A stretch of DNA of 64,000 nt from NCBI GenBank assembly GCA_037176885.1, contig JAWWNJ010000035.1:1364001-1428000 (forward strand). Direction: 5' to 3'. This DNA is from Favolaschia claudopus. Its lineage: Eukaryota > Basidiomycota > Agaricomycetes > Agaricales > Mycenaceae. The notes under the pieces are model-generated. The model ran no database searches. It was not told the DNA's origin and saw only the letters and a list, made by a program, of their open reading frames with translations. Of the stretch, positions 13,101 to 25,727 are shown one piece after another (the first letter of the stretch is position 1; every line of letters begins with the position of its first letter). The translations under genes and the position numbers were made by a program.

Positions 13101-13325
13101 GCGTTAAGAGAGTCTGTCGACGAGCTTGTTGGATAACTTGGTGCTTGCACCAGGTGCGGGACGAACGACGCGATTGTCGCGTGCAAAAGGAGAATTAGGG
13201 ATGATACTGACGCGCAGTAGACTGGTACGGCGCGACTCCCAAACCTGTGAATTTCCAGCAGGAGGTGGACTGAACTTGGACAAGACGTACCCTGTACTAC
13301 TACCAGGTGGAAGATTGAGCATCAT
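7123..13325 (-). CDS. ABCC/MRP-type full ABC transporter
   Basis: ATP-driven exporter of the multidrug-resistance-associated (ABCC) type, probably in the vacuolar or plasma membrane. Domain order on the minus strand: N-terminal hydrophobic region (13325 to about 12460, with extra helices like TMD0), TMD1 (about 12000-10900), NBD1 (Walker A VGPTGSGKTS near 10708, Q-loop QQSWVQNTT, signature LSGGQ near 10310, Walker B ILLLDD), linker near 9990-9830, TMD2 (about 9800-8580), NBD2 (Walker A VGRTGSGK near 8110, signature LSQGQ near 7670, Walker B LLILDE, then H-loop VAHRL near 7400). The Asp-for-Glu in NBD1 Walker B and LSQGQ in NBD2 are usual for ABCC proteins. Many introns; start ATG-ATG at 13325 splices through 13324-region exon into the hydrophobic segment LILLLHATIASF. 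Substrate unknown. Exon borders in the middle were not all resolved. Confidence 0.92.
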
Positions 13326-13812
13326 CAGCTGCTGAGGTTCCTGAGCGTCTCTGGGAGACACGGTCGATCTATTTACATAAAGTATGCATCTCCGTTTACT
13401 GCGTATTCTCCGGTCTGGATGTTACATTGTGTAGTTTGCACCAGTGATAATGGACTTTGAATTGACAGCAGCTCCGCGGGTCGGGCCGACTGCGACACTC
13501 GAAATTCGGTACAGTACATGCCGCCGAAACCTCGAAGACAGGGAACTGCGTATGTTACATATGTTCTGGGCGCAAAAATCGTCCCGGTATGAGACCCCGT
13601 CTGTCATCGTCCAATCTGGATACCACCTCGGTAGATACAATGATGCGGGTGATTGCAGCAGTAATTAGCGAGACCCAATTCAATAGGACATCTCCGCAGG
13701 AAGTTCCGCCAACAGCAAGGATAGAAGGTGGCTGCGAAGAGCTTCTGAATCCGTCACAAAATTCAAGAAAGTATATACACGCAGTCTTCAACTGCGGATC
13801 CGCTTGGCTTCT
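13326..13812. other. Intergenic, no supported gene
   Basis: Upstream region of the ABC transporter (reading leftwards) and downstream region of the endonuclease. Only short open frames without domain content; nothing else seen. Confidence 0.5.
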
Positions 13813-15116
13813 TCACCAATCCAACTCAGACTTCTTGGTTTTCGGCACTTTTGCACTGGGGCACAGACCGGAGGCGCTAAGTTTACACTCACCACAACGG
13901 GGAGTGTTTGATGGGCAGATAGTCTACAAGTTTTTGGCATGTCAGCGGAAGAAAATTGTTGCAGAGCAGCTGGACGCAGTACCTGACCGAAGCCGACTAG
14001 GAGCGTATTGATTTCGCGGTGCAGTTCTCGAGGTAGCCATGACTCGAGGCTGATACTAGAGAAAATGGAACGTCAATGACAGCCGAAGAGCAAGAGTAGG
14101 TTGAGAATCATACCGAGCGTCTTCTGGATTCTCCGCCGTGTGCCAACGAAGTAACCGCGTAATGCGTAGAACGTGCACGTCTACACCGATCCCCATGTTT
14201 CTAGCGCACGATATGAGCAAGACGTATGCAGAACCCGGACTCAGAGTACATACAAATTCCAAGCACTTTGCAATGCGAGGAATCCGACTTTAGGGCCGAC
14301 ACCGGGAAGGGAGATCATGCCCTCAATGGTGTTGGGAATTTCAGAGTCAAATTCATCGCGAATCTTCTCTGCGGCGGCCTTCAAGTATCTAGGGATTGTG
14401 TTAATCAGAAGACCGAGAGAAAAATCATGACATGCTTGGTTTTTTTTGGCCACATGCCGACTTTGTTTATAGCTCCTGATATCACTGCGGGGTCGGCAGC
14501 AAGGACAGCGTCAAGAGACACACTGCCACCCAGGGCGGCGCGAAGGTTGAGGACGGCGGTGTCAACGACTTGGTCCTTGGTCTGAGGCGATAACATAAGC
14601 GACACCAGTGTGATGAATCTGAGAGGGCAAAGTCAAGCATTAAATAATTGCCATCCATTCAGTCATCTGACCGTTTGTTCTGTCCGTTGCGTTCAGACGA
14701 GTCTCGACTCTCGATTCAAAGCTAAACCTCACCTTAGGATCGGATTCATGTCGTTGAGCCATTTGACAGCCCATTGTATCTACGGGAGCCACCGTCTGGT
14801 CGCGCATCTCTTTGATGCAGTCATAAACCTCGCGCCAGCGAGGCGGCGCCTGATGGGGTATCTCCAAAGCTTTTTTATAGAGCGTTTTGGATTTGGTGGG
14901 AGACCTGGACGCCCTTTTCGACGGACTCGGGCTGGGCGAAGCTTTCACTGATCCAGAGGCCACTGGCGCGTCAGCTTCGACTTTGACGCGTTTTGTAGTC
15001 CGGGATGTACTCGGAGAATTGCTTGGAGCATCGGATACCGTGTAGAGAGTCACTCCGCTGTTGTACGGACTTATACGCGACTTCAGTCGAGGCGATGAGC
15101 GATGGAGACCAGACAT
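13813..15116 (-). CDS. NTH1: Endonuclease III-like DNA glycosylase/AP lyase
   Basis: Base-excision repair enzyme that removes oxidised pyrimidines and cuts the abasic site. Order: a Ser/Pro/Arg-rich N-terminus with basic clusters (possible nuclear or mitochondrial sorting), WREVYDCIKEMR and APVDTMGC, the core LVSLMLSPQTKD, the helix-hairpin-helix LPGVGPKVGF with the catalytic lysine, then GIGVDVHVLRI with the catalytic aspartate, and GFGQ joined by splicing at about 13950 to the [4Fe-4S] loop C-x6-C-x2-C-x7-C (TICPSNTPRCGECKLS onward). The protein ends KSELDW. At least five introns. The start is the first ATG in the frame, followed by SGLHRSSPRL. Its promoter region is shared with the 3' flank of NAA35 (306 bp). 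All catalytic and cluster residues are present. Confidence 0.94.
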
Positions 15117-15422
15117 GAGCTTGGAGGTCAACAGCGTGGATAGCGGAGGTAAAAGGCGCGTGAGATATAGGGCAGGGTAGTAAAGTGAGTTTCAAGTGAG
15201 CAGTTTGTACAACAACCAAAGTTATGGCGGTTGTGAAATTTTTGAGCGAAATGGGAGGACAAAGGCAGCTGCGTGACGGTCACAGTCTCACTCTCATTGT
15301 CACAACGCGAGGTTTCTGTAGATCTCAATTTTGAAGGACAAGAATAAAAATATAATTATATACTACTCTCTAGCGATACATTTTGGACAAGGGGGACTCT
15401 ATGCACCCTTGGCTATGGGACG

Positions 15423-18164
15423 CTATGGCTCTCCCGGTCGTCGCACAATCTTACTCCGTCGCCGCTCCGCTCCCTCTGCGTCCAGAACAGGGAACCATGG
15501 GTCAATCTGTGGGTCCCACTTGAACAGACCCACATCGAATAGAGTCAATTCTGACATGGAACTAGGCACAGGCTTCAGACGTTCGCATGCGTCTGCGATA
15601 TTCTGAAGGAACTGGGCAGGTACACAAGCATCAGAAACAGTCGTATCATCCAAGTAAACGATGCATTACCTGTATCCGCTCATTCGTCCATAACCCAGCA
15701 TACCCACCCACTACGCGGGATTCGATGAGTCCCGTCAGGATGGAGTGTGCGAAGTTGAAAGATTCGGATGGAGAGAACGTTTTTTCTTCGAGCATTTGTC
15801 CACATGCTTCGGTGAAGGTATCGAAATTCGGCGCTGCTATGACGGGCTCCGATGTGAGTTCGTAGCCACCCCCGAAAGCCCACTTGTAGCGGCGAAGGAA
15901 GTTGGCATGCATTTGCCGCCATGCAAAGGACATCAGAGGGATGGATAGCTAATGACATCCGTTTAGTCTCAGATGAATATCGAGCAGCGCTGCACGTACG
16001 ATGAATAAGGGAATTGTCATCGCTTGCAACGCCGTTAGGAGATTGTGCTGAAAGCGCAATTCCCTGGCGGCGAGACAGTCTGCGACAGTATGAGCAGGGT
16101 CATGATAAGATCAATCGAGGGGTTTGTACCGGGTTCTACGGCGAGCAGCACATTGTCGAGGCAAGTGAGATGAGCATCCATCACTTGCGACGCATACCAA
16201 TACGCAAAAGGCTTCTCCTCAGACGTATACAATTCGAGCTGGAAGCCTGAAAGAACGACTTCACGAGTGACAGATAATCGCCATAACAAAGCGCATGAAG
16301 GCAGATGCCTCATAACATTATCGCTCGGAAGGTCCTGTTCAAGATGAACTCAAGGCCGTGAGCCGAGTCAGGAACTGACCTCTGGCAGACCTGACGTGAT
16401 ATCCTTCAGCCGCGTATGATAGACATGAAAGTCCACGAGAGCCTTCATGAAGAACCGTCGGCGGCGACAGGGGTTATACCACAATGCCCTGATGTATTCT
16501 GTCATGAGCTAGCAAGGTATAGCAACGAGTCAACGAACTATTGCGTTGCGAAGCTACGAACAACATGCCTTGAAGTGTCCGCGCTGGATGTCCGCCCATG
16601 GACGGGGTCGCTGGCTTCGGGAATTCCGTTCCACGAAGTGGAAGGCAGATTGGTAGCTAACACCGAGAGTTTCAAAAAAGAAACGGTCCATGAGCCAGGT
16701 TAGGTTAAATTTGTTCAGCACGAGCAAGCCGTCATAGAAGACGGACTAGAGCAAGAGATTAAGATTTCGTGAAGTTTACACGAGGAAAAGAACGAACTTG
16801 CGCGGACGATCGTACGTATGGTGTCCGTAACGGCGGACTTGTTAGCCATGTCCGAAGATTTCCTGCCAGCTGCGAAGAGGATGAGGATAAGGGGCGCCAA
16901 GCAATGGGAGCGGACATGCCTCCCACGTCGATACGTTAGCAGTAAGCGATAGCAACCGCTGCTCTTCCCATCCGTCCAAAAGTGCATCAATAGACTGCCA
17001 TGCTTCGGATACTGGCGGGACCTCGATGACCCTGATAGGTACAGAGCTATTCAGTTTGCGCGCGATGTAAGGGTCAAAGGCCAGACGAGCGGTCGCATCA
17101 GACCCGGGCTCGGGCGAAGGGCTCGTCCGAACAATTTTGAGATGGCTTCGGACGATGTTAATCAGGTCGAGAAACTCTGAGGGGGCTTTGAAGATATTAG
17201 TATCCATGAGTTGTAGGAGTGTCTGACCAAAAAATATAAACGGTTTCGGGACACGAGTGATGTAGCAGCTTACCTTGCGCAAATTCAACCGAGCGAGGAG
17301 CGCAGCCGTCCAAGGCGCAGAAACTAGGCAGGGTATGAACAAAGGATGATGTTGCTTGCAAATGCGCCCACCCTTTCCGGATCGCACAAGCCACGTCGTG
17401 GCTGCATCTATCATGGCAATCACATTTTGCACGGACATTCCTTCCAGGAGGGAAGTGTCTCCTTTATCGCTCTGCCAGTCTTCTGTCTACGGACATGTGA
17501 GCGCGTTGATTGCTAGAAACACGCTCGACTGACATCATGAACATGTCCTTTCGATAGTTCTCTCCACGAGAGATCACAGCATTTCAACATTCCGCATATC
17601 GATGCGCGAAGGACGACAGGTATGAGGTTAGCAGGGCGACTGGGATCGTTTGGTATATCGCATGGCATCATATCAGGATGCAGATCCGGAGCAACTAGAG
17701 CGTACAAGCACGTAAAAACCGTGTGTGCCAAAGTATTCCCTGCGTGCCACAGCATCTTCGCGGTATGAGCGAAGCTTGACGGATGGAATGTGGATGGCAC
17801 TTACTTCCAAAGTAAAAGATCGGTCAATAATCCAACAAATCTCCTCAGGTAAGAGAGGGGCCCAGAAGTCGAAAGGCGGCCGTTCACCGACCATGCCACT
17901 GTCCAGACGAGGTTCCCCGATCTGACAAAATGGCCATAAGCCCGCCGGAGTTCGATTCTGGGTGTATATCCACCTCAAACGCACTCATGGCGTCCTGCAA
18001 AGTGAACCCGTCCCTGAGTATTACATCCATGGGAGACATTTCTAGCCAACAGTCTGAATATTCATTGCAAAGAGTTGTCGGACGCCAATACCAGCTGCAG
18101 CCTCGGTGAAAATGTGGGTAACATCTCGAAAATTGCTGCCCCCAGGTAGATGTGAGTTGTCCAT
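15423..18164 (-). CDS. NAA35: NatC N-alpha-acetyltransferase auxiliary subunit (NAA35/MAK10)
   Basis: Auxiliary, ribosome-anchoring subunit of NatC, which acetylates N-termini beginning with Met followed by a hydrophobic residue. The N-terminus reads FRDVTHIFTEAAA and then, after an intron split at 18089/18050, MSPMDVILRDGFTLQDAMSAFE, the most conserved block of the Mak10 family, followed by IGEPRLDSGM and PEEICWIIDRS. Further conserved parts are EWHAGNTLAHTVFTCLY, ILRASICGMLKCCDL, GFQLELYTSEEKPFAYWYA and SEPVIAAPNFDTF near the C-terminus. At least ten introns. Start at ATG 18164 is the first Met that keeps FRDVTHIF in frame. The gene is divergent from WARS2 with 204 bp between start codons, so both probably share a promoter. 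Nothing suggests loss of function. Confidence 0.92.
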
Positions 18165-18368
18165 GATACGGAACCGAGAATTTTAGGTTGAAGTGGCTGG
18201 TGGACACGTCGGACGGCGACAAGGCCTAGGCTTGGGCCGAAGGAACAGCGCAAAATGAGTGTTTGTTTCGGCCGTCTTTAACCAAACACCGAATTTCTGA
18301 GCTTTGCGTCTGCGAGCCACCTATCCACTGCAATTTCTTGTGGTTCTATTAGGCTACAATCTCTATTC
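18165..18368. promoter_or_regulatory. Divergent promoter between NAA35 and WARS2
   Basis: Only 204 bp separate the two start codons, so both 5' leaders and promoters must overlap here. No clear TATA box on either strand, as is usual for housekeeping pairs. Inferred from position alone. Confidence 0.55.
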
Positions 18369-19844
<1,476 letters not shown>

Positions 19845-20845
19845 TATAGGTATAGGACGACTCTGATGAAGTTAATCTGAATTCTACGCTGCCTACTCAT
19901 ATTTTAGTCTCATTCGCTGAACTTTTGGTGTAGTCCTCGCCTCATGCTATCCATCCTCCATTTCTGATGTTGATTCATGCAGTGTGGCCGATAGCTCGCA
20001 GAGTAGCTGTGAGGCAAAAAGCTTTGCCGTCTACATAATTTAGGATTCGTGCTCGACGCGAGCATCAAGTTCTGAACTCACAGCTGTGTTGTCCATATGC
20101 GTGATGCAGATGCCTTTTACTTAGCGTCGGATCCATATCTTTTGTTTCAACGCAAGCGACTCCACAGCCCGCTCTTCGTCTCGCTCTCTGTAAGCGCTTA
20201 GACCGCTACTCGATGTCCTTCAAAGTTCACCTCCGAGGGTATTACCTCTCGTTCTTGATAAGCTCTCAGCGGATGGATGGATGCGGGAATCGGTGGACCA
20301 CCTGGTTGTGAGTCAAGGCTGCATAAACTATTCATTATCCAACATCTGACGCAGGGTCGAGTAACGATCGACGATTTAGTTGAGATGATCTGCACTCTCT
20401 TCGAATCGAAGTCGGCTAGGATATCGCGGGAGAAGGATCTTTCGGGACGCACGGTGAAGTTCCAGTCCCCCCTGTATGGACGCGAGTTTCTGCCCTGGGA
20501 AACCATCGTTGGTGCTATTCCCAAGCTATTCCTCGAGGTCGATACCTCGTTTTGTAGGTCCACGAATTCATGGCGCCAAACTTCGCAAAGCATGAACGCC
20601 GCGGTGCAATGTACGGAGGTGTACGGATCGGTCATCCGAGAACTAAAAGCGCCGGCCCGCCACCGCCGTACTATTGCCTGATTGACGGCTATTGACGGCT
20701 CGCGTGCGCGGGCAATTCGAGAAAACATAACGAGGTGAGGACCCAGAGCGGTCGCGCCTGGCTATCGATCGACAAGCGTGGCGACATCCTGTAGTCGCCT
20801 TTTCTGCTCCCGACTCCAGGGGCAATTGTCGTAAGACTCAATAAG
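19845..20845. other. Intergenic; unassigned open frames
   Basis: A 134-codon plus-strand frame (20277-20681) and an overlapping 176-codon minus-strand frame (20198-20728) are open, but neither has a family signature and they oppose each other. Either could be a decayed gene; I do not call one. Also holds the 3' region of WARS2. Confidence 0.4.
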
Positions 20846-20847
20846 TA

Positions 20848-21288
20848 AGGTAGACGACACGCAAATACGGACAACCCTCCAAATCGGGAAGATTGGACAA
20901 GATTTTCATCAAACCGGTCCTTTTCCCAGATTTAAGGAACAATTTACAAAATCGGCTCCCAACATATTGTAGAGACCCATCCTGTGTATGTTACTACCAA
21001 ACCATTTTACTTCAGCTTCAGAATTGACAAAGTTATTCACCGCTGAAAGTGGCAAGTAGTCGTGTGAAACTTGACACATCAAGACTGATCCTGACACAAG
21101 ATTTGGATATAACTTTTTCCCCTGCCCCGCAACACAGTTTGGACATGGTTCTTATCGCAATCAAGACACTTCTGCACAAAATGTTGGGAGCCGATTTGGC
21201 ATATCTGCGCTAAATGGGGGGAAAAGGACCACATCATCGGTTTATGTCCCGATTTGGAGGGTTGTCCGTATTTGTGTGTCGTCTACCT
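20848..21288. repeat. Foldback MITE with TA target-site duplication
   Basis: A 441-bp element that is a long imperfect palindrome. The outer 42 bp (AGGTAGACGACAC... at 20848 and its complement ending at 21288) match with one mismatch, and homology resumes further in: ACCGGTCCTTTTCC and AAATCGGCTCCCAACAT at about 20915-20970 pair with 21190-21235. Each end is flanked by TA (20846-20847 and 21289-21290), the duplication made by Tc1/mariner-type transposases. There is no coding capacity, so it is non-autonomous. A more distant possibility is a simple hairpin expansion without transposition. Confidence 0.78.
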
Positions 21289-21290
21289 TA

Positions 21291-22160
21291 CATCTGTTGC
21301 GCATCCCGATTTTTCGAATGCCGCCCAATTGTTCGAGAAGCCTACGTAAATTTGGGAAGGCAGAAATTTCATCATGATCGGCTGTCCTAGTCTGTTTCGT
21401 CGGGCTTGGCTTTGGTGGGTGTCATTCAATTCACTTCGGCCGAAGCTGACTTTTTCGTGGCATCATCGACGAGGGTTCTTTGCTTAACGACCTCGATTTG
21501 AATTTCACATAGAAGCTGGAAATACCCGCTCACAGTGATCCTCCTGAGTCCGATATGAGGTCGGACCAATAGTTTCCGACACGCTTCCGATTCTAACTGA
21601 TACTCACCTTTTCCTCGCAGGACCGCAACTGTAACAGGGCCGGGCAGAAGAGTGACAAGATCACCCGGTCGACCGGAATCCGAAGACTGCTTACTGGTCA
21701 AGATAGCAACTTCGTGTCCATCTTCATCAACTTTGAGACAATGTACATCCTTTGACTGACGTTCACTCTCGATTGTTGGGCCTTGGCCCTTCAAAAAACT
21801 TCTGACATGTATCCTGGGATGCGCAGGAAGCACTTATCCAGAGATTTGCATCATCTGCCAATACACTGCCAATCAGACGGTGGGGGACGCCCAATGGGGT
21901 GTCACATGCGATTTGTGTCCGTTGGAATCTAAATTAGGTTAAGCGAGGTGTTCCCGATATGTGAATTTCTCCGTCGCCACGCGAATGGAGTTTGTCTGCT
22001 CCCGGCATGTGGCCATCGAGAAACCTCTCTCTCCGTAGCTGTCGCGTGATAGGCTGTTCTCTCGTCGTGTCTATCAAGTGTCTATGCAATAAATAGTCGC
22101 TTCGCTCCCGCCCTTCAAGTTTCGCCTTCACCCCCTTCAAAGTCGATAGCGTCGATAGCC
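21291..22160. other. Intergenic; promoter side of the DUF6534 gene
   Basis: Includes a 135-codon open frame on the minus strand (21426-21833) with a run VDEDGHEVAILTSKQ and GDLVTLLPGPVTVAVLRGKG that looks protein-like, but no ATG start is obvious, a possible splice leads to a stop, and no family is recognised. The right end is the leader of the gene starting at 22161. Confidence 0.4.
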
Positions 22161-24360
22161 ATGGCTGCCCCTCCGACAACACTACCCAATGTGTCGCTCT
22201 CGTGAGTCCCAGTTCATTCGTCCAAATCAAGCAGGATGATGAACGGCCGCGACAGTTTTGGGCCCATGTTGATTGGGGTTTTCATAAACATGAGTAAGTT
22301 TCGGCATAGGTGACGATTCAGCTACTGACGCTTTTCTTTAGTCTTGTACGGGGTACGCGCCTGGAATTTGCCGTTTCTTAGAGACTTGCTGACGCGACGC
22401 GTGCGGAGCAGGTTCTGCTTGGCCAGGTTTGATCGAGCCTTATTCCAATATGTTCTAACTCATCTTTCTTCCAAGGTGTTGACCTATTTCACAGCATACC
22501 GCCAGTTGAGACTATATTTGTAAAGCTGCCGATGATTCTGACATTTTTTTCGCCAGAGATGCGGGATGGATGAAGGTCTTCGTAAGTTCTCAGTTGAAAT
22601 TGCGGCGTTCAACAAACGAACTCAACTATTCAGGTCTTTTCCCTGTTCGTGATCGAAACCGCCAACACGGCGTTCGACATGGCTATCATGTTCCAACCCC
22701 TTATAACACACTACGGTGCGCACCTTGATTCTGGTGCTCGACATTCGTCGCTTACCTCATCCAGGCCAACCTCCCAAATTTTTCCCCACATGTGAGTAGC
22801 ATTCAGACTTCATTCCGTTCATGTCTCCTGACTTGTGCAACAGTCTTTGTTACTGGTACGCGCTCTTAGTTAAGATCGTCGAAGGAGTATCTCACGGTGA
22901 TCTACATTTAGAACCTTTGTGTATTGTAAGTGCTTCGCTTGATCTCTTCAATCTTTTCCCGCACATCCCTGATGAATATGCAATATAGGTTCTTGTTTCA
23001 ACGCCAATTCAGCTCTTTTTCAGCTATCGAAGTAAGAGAGCAGCACTGGAGTATGCCTTTTATGTTTAAGCTGTATTCCCAGTTTGGGCGCTCACGAAGT
23101 CTATGTGGATTCCGATTATCGTTGTGATTCTCGCCATTGCGTCCCTCGGTGCGTCTTTTCCTTTTTCTTCTTGAACTTCCGCTTATCTTAGACTGAATAT
23201 CTACCCTTGTAGCGGGAGGTGTATGGACCGCAGTCATGATCGCGATAGTGAAAACCTTCGCGAACAAGCCCAAACTCCATAATTCAGCCTTGCTCTGGTT
23301 CCTTTCATCTTGCGTCGCGGATATTCTCATCACTATTTCCCTCGTCTTGACGTTGGCTAAACGCAAGTCCGGCTTTTCTTCTTCAACGGATGGCGGTAAT
23401 TATTCTGTTTGACCTATGCTCTCTGTGCTCACACAACTGTAGTGATCGACCGGCTCATTCGAAGTGCGTACTCCTAACTCACTCGAGGTTCCATACTCAG
23501 CGGACAACGTAGTGACTATCCAGACTGGCATGATTACGTTGGTGGGCCACTTTCCCGCATTAACCTGACTCTCACTTTCTTTCAGCGCCATTTTTGCGCT
23601 CCTGGACGTTATTTGCTTCATGGTATTCCCTGTGAGCATTTCTGAATTAATCTTCTCGAGGCCGCAACCTTACCTATGCCTTCACAGCACTACGCAATGT
23701 AAGCGGATGCAATCTTTCTCATCGGCACGTTGAAATCATTGTTTGAATTTTTGTTTTGAATAGAAGTGCGTTTCAACCATTCATACTGAAACCAAAATTC
23801 TAATTATTCCTCCAGATTTCGTGTGGGATCTTGCGCTCAGCAAGCTGTACACTAATTGCTTGATGTCGACGCTGAACGCTCGTCAAAGCCTCAACTCCCA
23901 GTCGGCCAGCGGTGGTATTTCTGACCAACGTCGCAACGCTTCCCATGGATTAGTGATGAACCAGTCTGCTCGGCCCAGACAAGTACGTTCTTGGGATCTG
24001 ATTCTCCGTTGCACACGAGCTCATTCGCGACGTCTCCTAGCCGGAAACCTTTGTTGATAATACGGTGCGTACTGAGATCTCGTGGATCAGCCCCACTCGT
24101 TCATACAAGTTTCATCTATCCAGCGCCACATGGACAGCAGCGCGATATATGAGCTGGACGCTCAAAAATCCGTCTACGACGTCGAAGCCGGGTTCGCACC
24201 TGCCCGGGAGGAGTATGGTATTCAAGTGACAAAGGTCAGCGCGGGTTGTACTCACTAAGCATCTTGGTATTTCAATCTGAGCATGCATCTACAGGTCATC
24301 GAGCGCGTGAAGGACCCCTTGCCATATGAGACTCCGGCACCCCACCCATACACACAGTAG
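22161..24360 (+). CDS. DUF6534 seven-helix membrane protein
   Basis: Member of the large basidiomycete family of predicted seven-transmembrane proteins of unknown function. Spliced from about twelve short exons. In order: MAAPPTTLPNVSLS, FGPMLIGVFINM (helix 1), LYGVLLGQ, VLTYFTAYR, the helix VFSLFVIETANTAFDMAIMF, then PPKFFPT, VSTPIQLFFSYRIWA, IIVVILAIASLAGGVWTAVM, ALLWFLSSCVADILITISLVLTLAKRKSGF, TGMITLVG, AIFALLDVICFMVFP, FVWDLALSKLYTNCLMSTLNAR (helix 7 and the conserved S-L-N-A-R end) and a Ser/Gln-rich cytoplasmic tail ending in PHPYTQ. The SLNAR block and the splitting of helices by tiny introns are typical. The role is unknown; receptor-like topology has been proposed for the family but not shown. 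The start ATG is in a good context and there is no upstream in-frame Met. Confidence 0.88.
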
Positions 24361-25727
24361 ACTTGCACTCTTGTCGCAATAAAATGGACCGTTCAATTAT
24401 TTTTATTGGGTTCATAGAGGAGATTAAGGTCGCTGTAGTACCACCCAGTACAATATTAATCTGTTGTTGTACCCTCACCTGTAAAACAAACTTCGATCCT
24501 GGTGTCGCCAAAACACTCTGGCGTAAGCTAGACCTTTCCGTGCAGTCGAGTACTTATCTCGAGTCGGGCGACCTCGAATATCGTTACGTATGACATCAGT
24601 ACGAAGTAACTTGAATCTAACCCCAGCCGGTAGGTGTCCATATGGGACCGAACCTACAATTAGATCTGCAAGTAAGATCTGTCAAAGTTTCTACGATGCG
24701 TCAACCACTCGCCGTGGTGATGTACCGACTGACTGTAGAACATTGACCCGTTCCTACATCATTTAGCGGTCAAGTCGATGCCACTTCTGAAAGTTTGAAA
24801 GGTCTGTTCCCCGCTTGAAAATCTCCAGTAGAGATAACGGTCCAGGCTAACTACTGCTGCGAATCAGTGCGAATCCCTGAGTCAAAACTGGCGGACTGCT
24901 TGGGAATTTCCATCCGTTCCCGCGAGTGCGCCGGTCGCGCTGGGATTCCGTGTACTGATCATTATTGGAGGGTTCAATTGAGTGCATCACATGGCGCCGT
25001 GTTGCCTTTCTGAGTGATACTTCTTTGCATTTTGACGATCTTGACTAGTACCAGTGGCAGTAAATTTTTAGGGGGTACTATTGGATTTCTGTACCATATG
25101 CTCGGTTTCTCGTTCGCCTCGCGCAGCAACAAGGGTACGCAAAGTCTCGCCAAGACTGCCAGCGGTCCAGGGATATATTATATGTATCTGAGCTTGAAAG
25201 CCTAACGATTGTCATGCCAGTGGTCAAGGATAGCGACAAACTGTCGCTGTCCCTGGCAGAAGAACCACCGTCTACCACCGTGATGACAGGTTGGGAAAGG
25301 AAGCTCTTACCCGACAGAGGAGATCTTCAGGTCGAGGGTACGAGCTGGTACGAGACACCTTGGTTGCTTTCCAATATTCGACCCGGAAGCATTGGCCAGG
25401 TACAACTAGTAATTCCAAATTTTTCGCAGTCTTCTTTTCGCATGGCAAACATTGGTCGATATATGAGAGAATTCCGAATTCTGTTCCAGCTCCCGTTCCA
25501 GGCCGTTTCCGACGACATACAGGGCCGGTTAGGACCGTAGCGAGCCTAGCGAGATCTGGTTGACGCTAAATCAGAAATCAGTCTTGTGACTAGTGACAAG
25601 ACGTGACTGTGTCACACTTCCTTCTATCGGACCAAGATGAGCGTTCGCCGAGTTGTTGGAGACTTTTATAGACTGGCCTTTGGCGGCTGACCTTTACCGT
25701 TGTTATCTCCCGCCCACGACGTAGACA
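24361..25727. other. Intergenic, 1.37 kb, no supported gene
   Basis: Only short open frames up to 108 codons without domain content. The right end is the promoter of the MFS permease. No repeat or RNA gene recognised. Confidence 0.5.

Noticed and set aside
20198..20728. 176-codon minus-strand open frame left of the first MITE
   Set aside because: No family signature and an equally open frame on the other strand; insufficient to call a gene.
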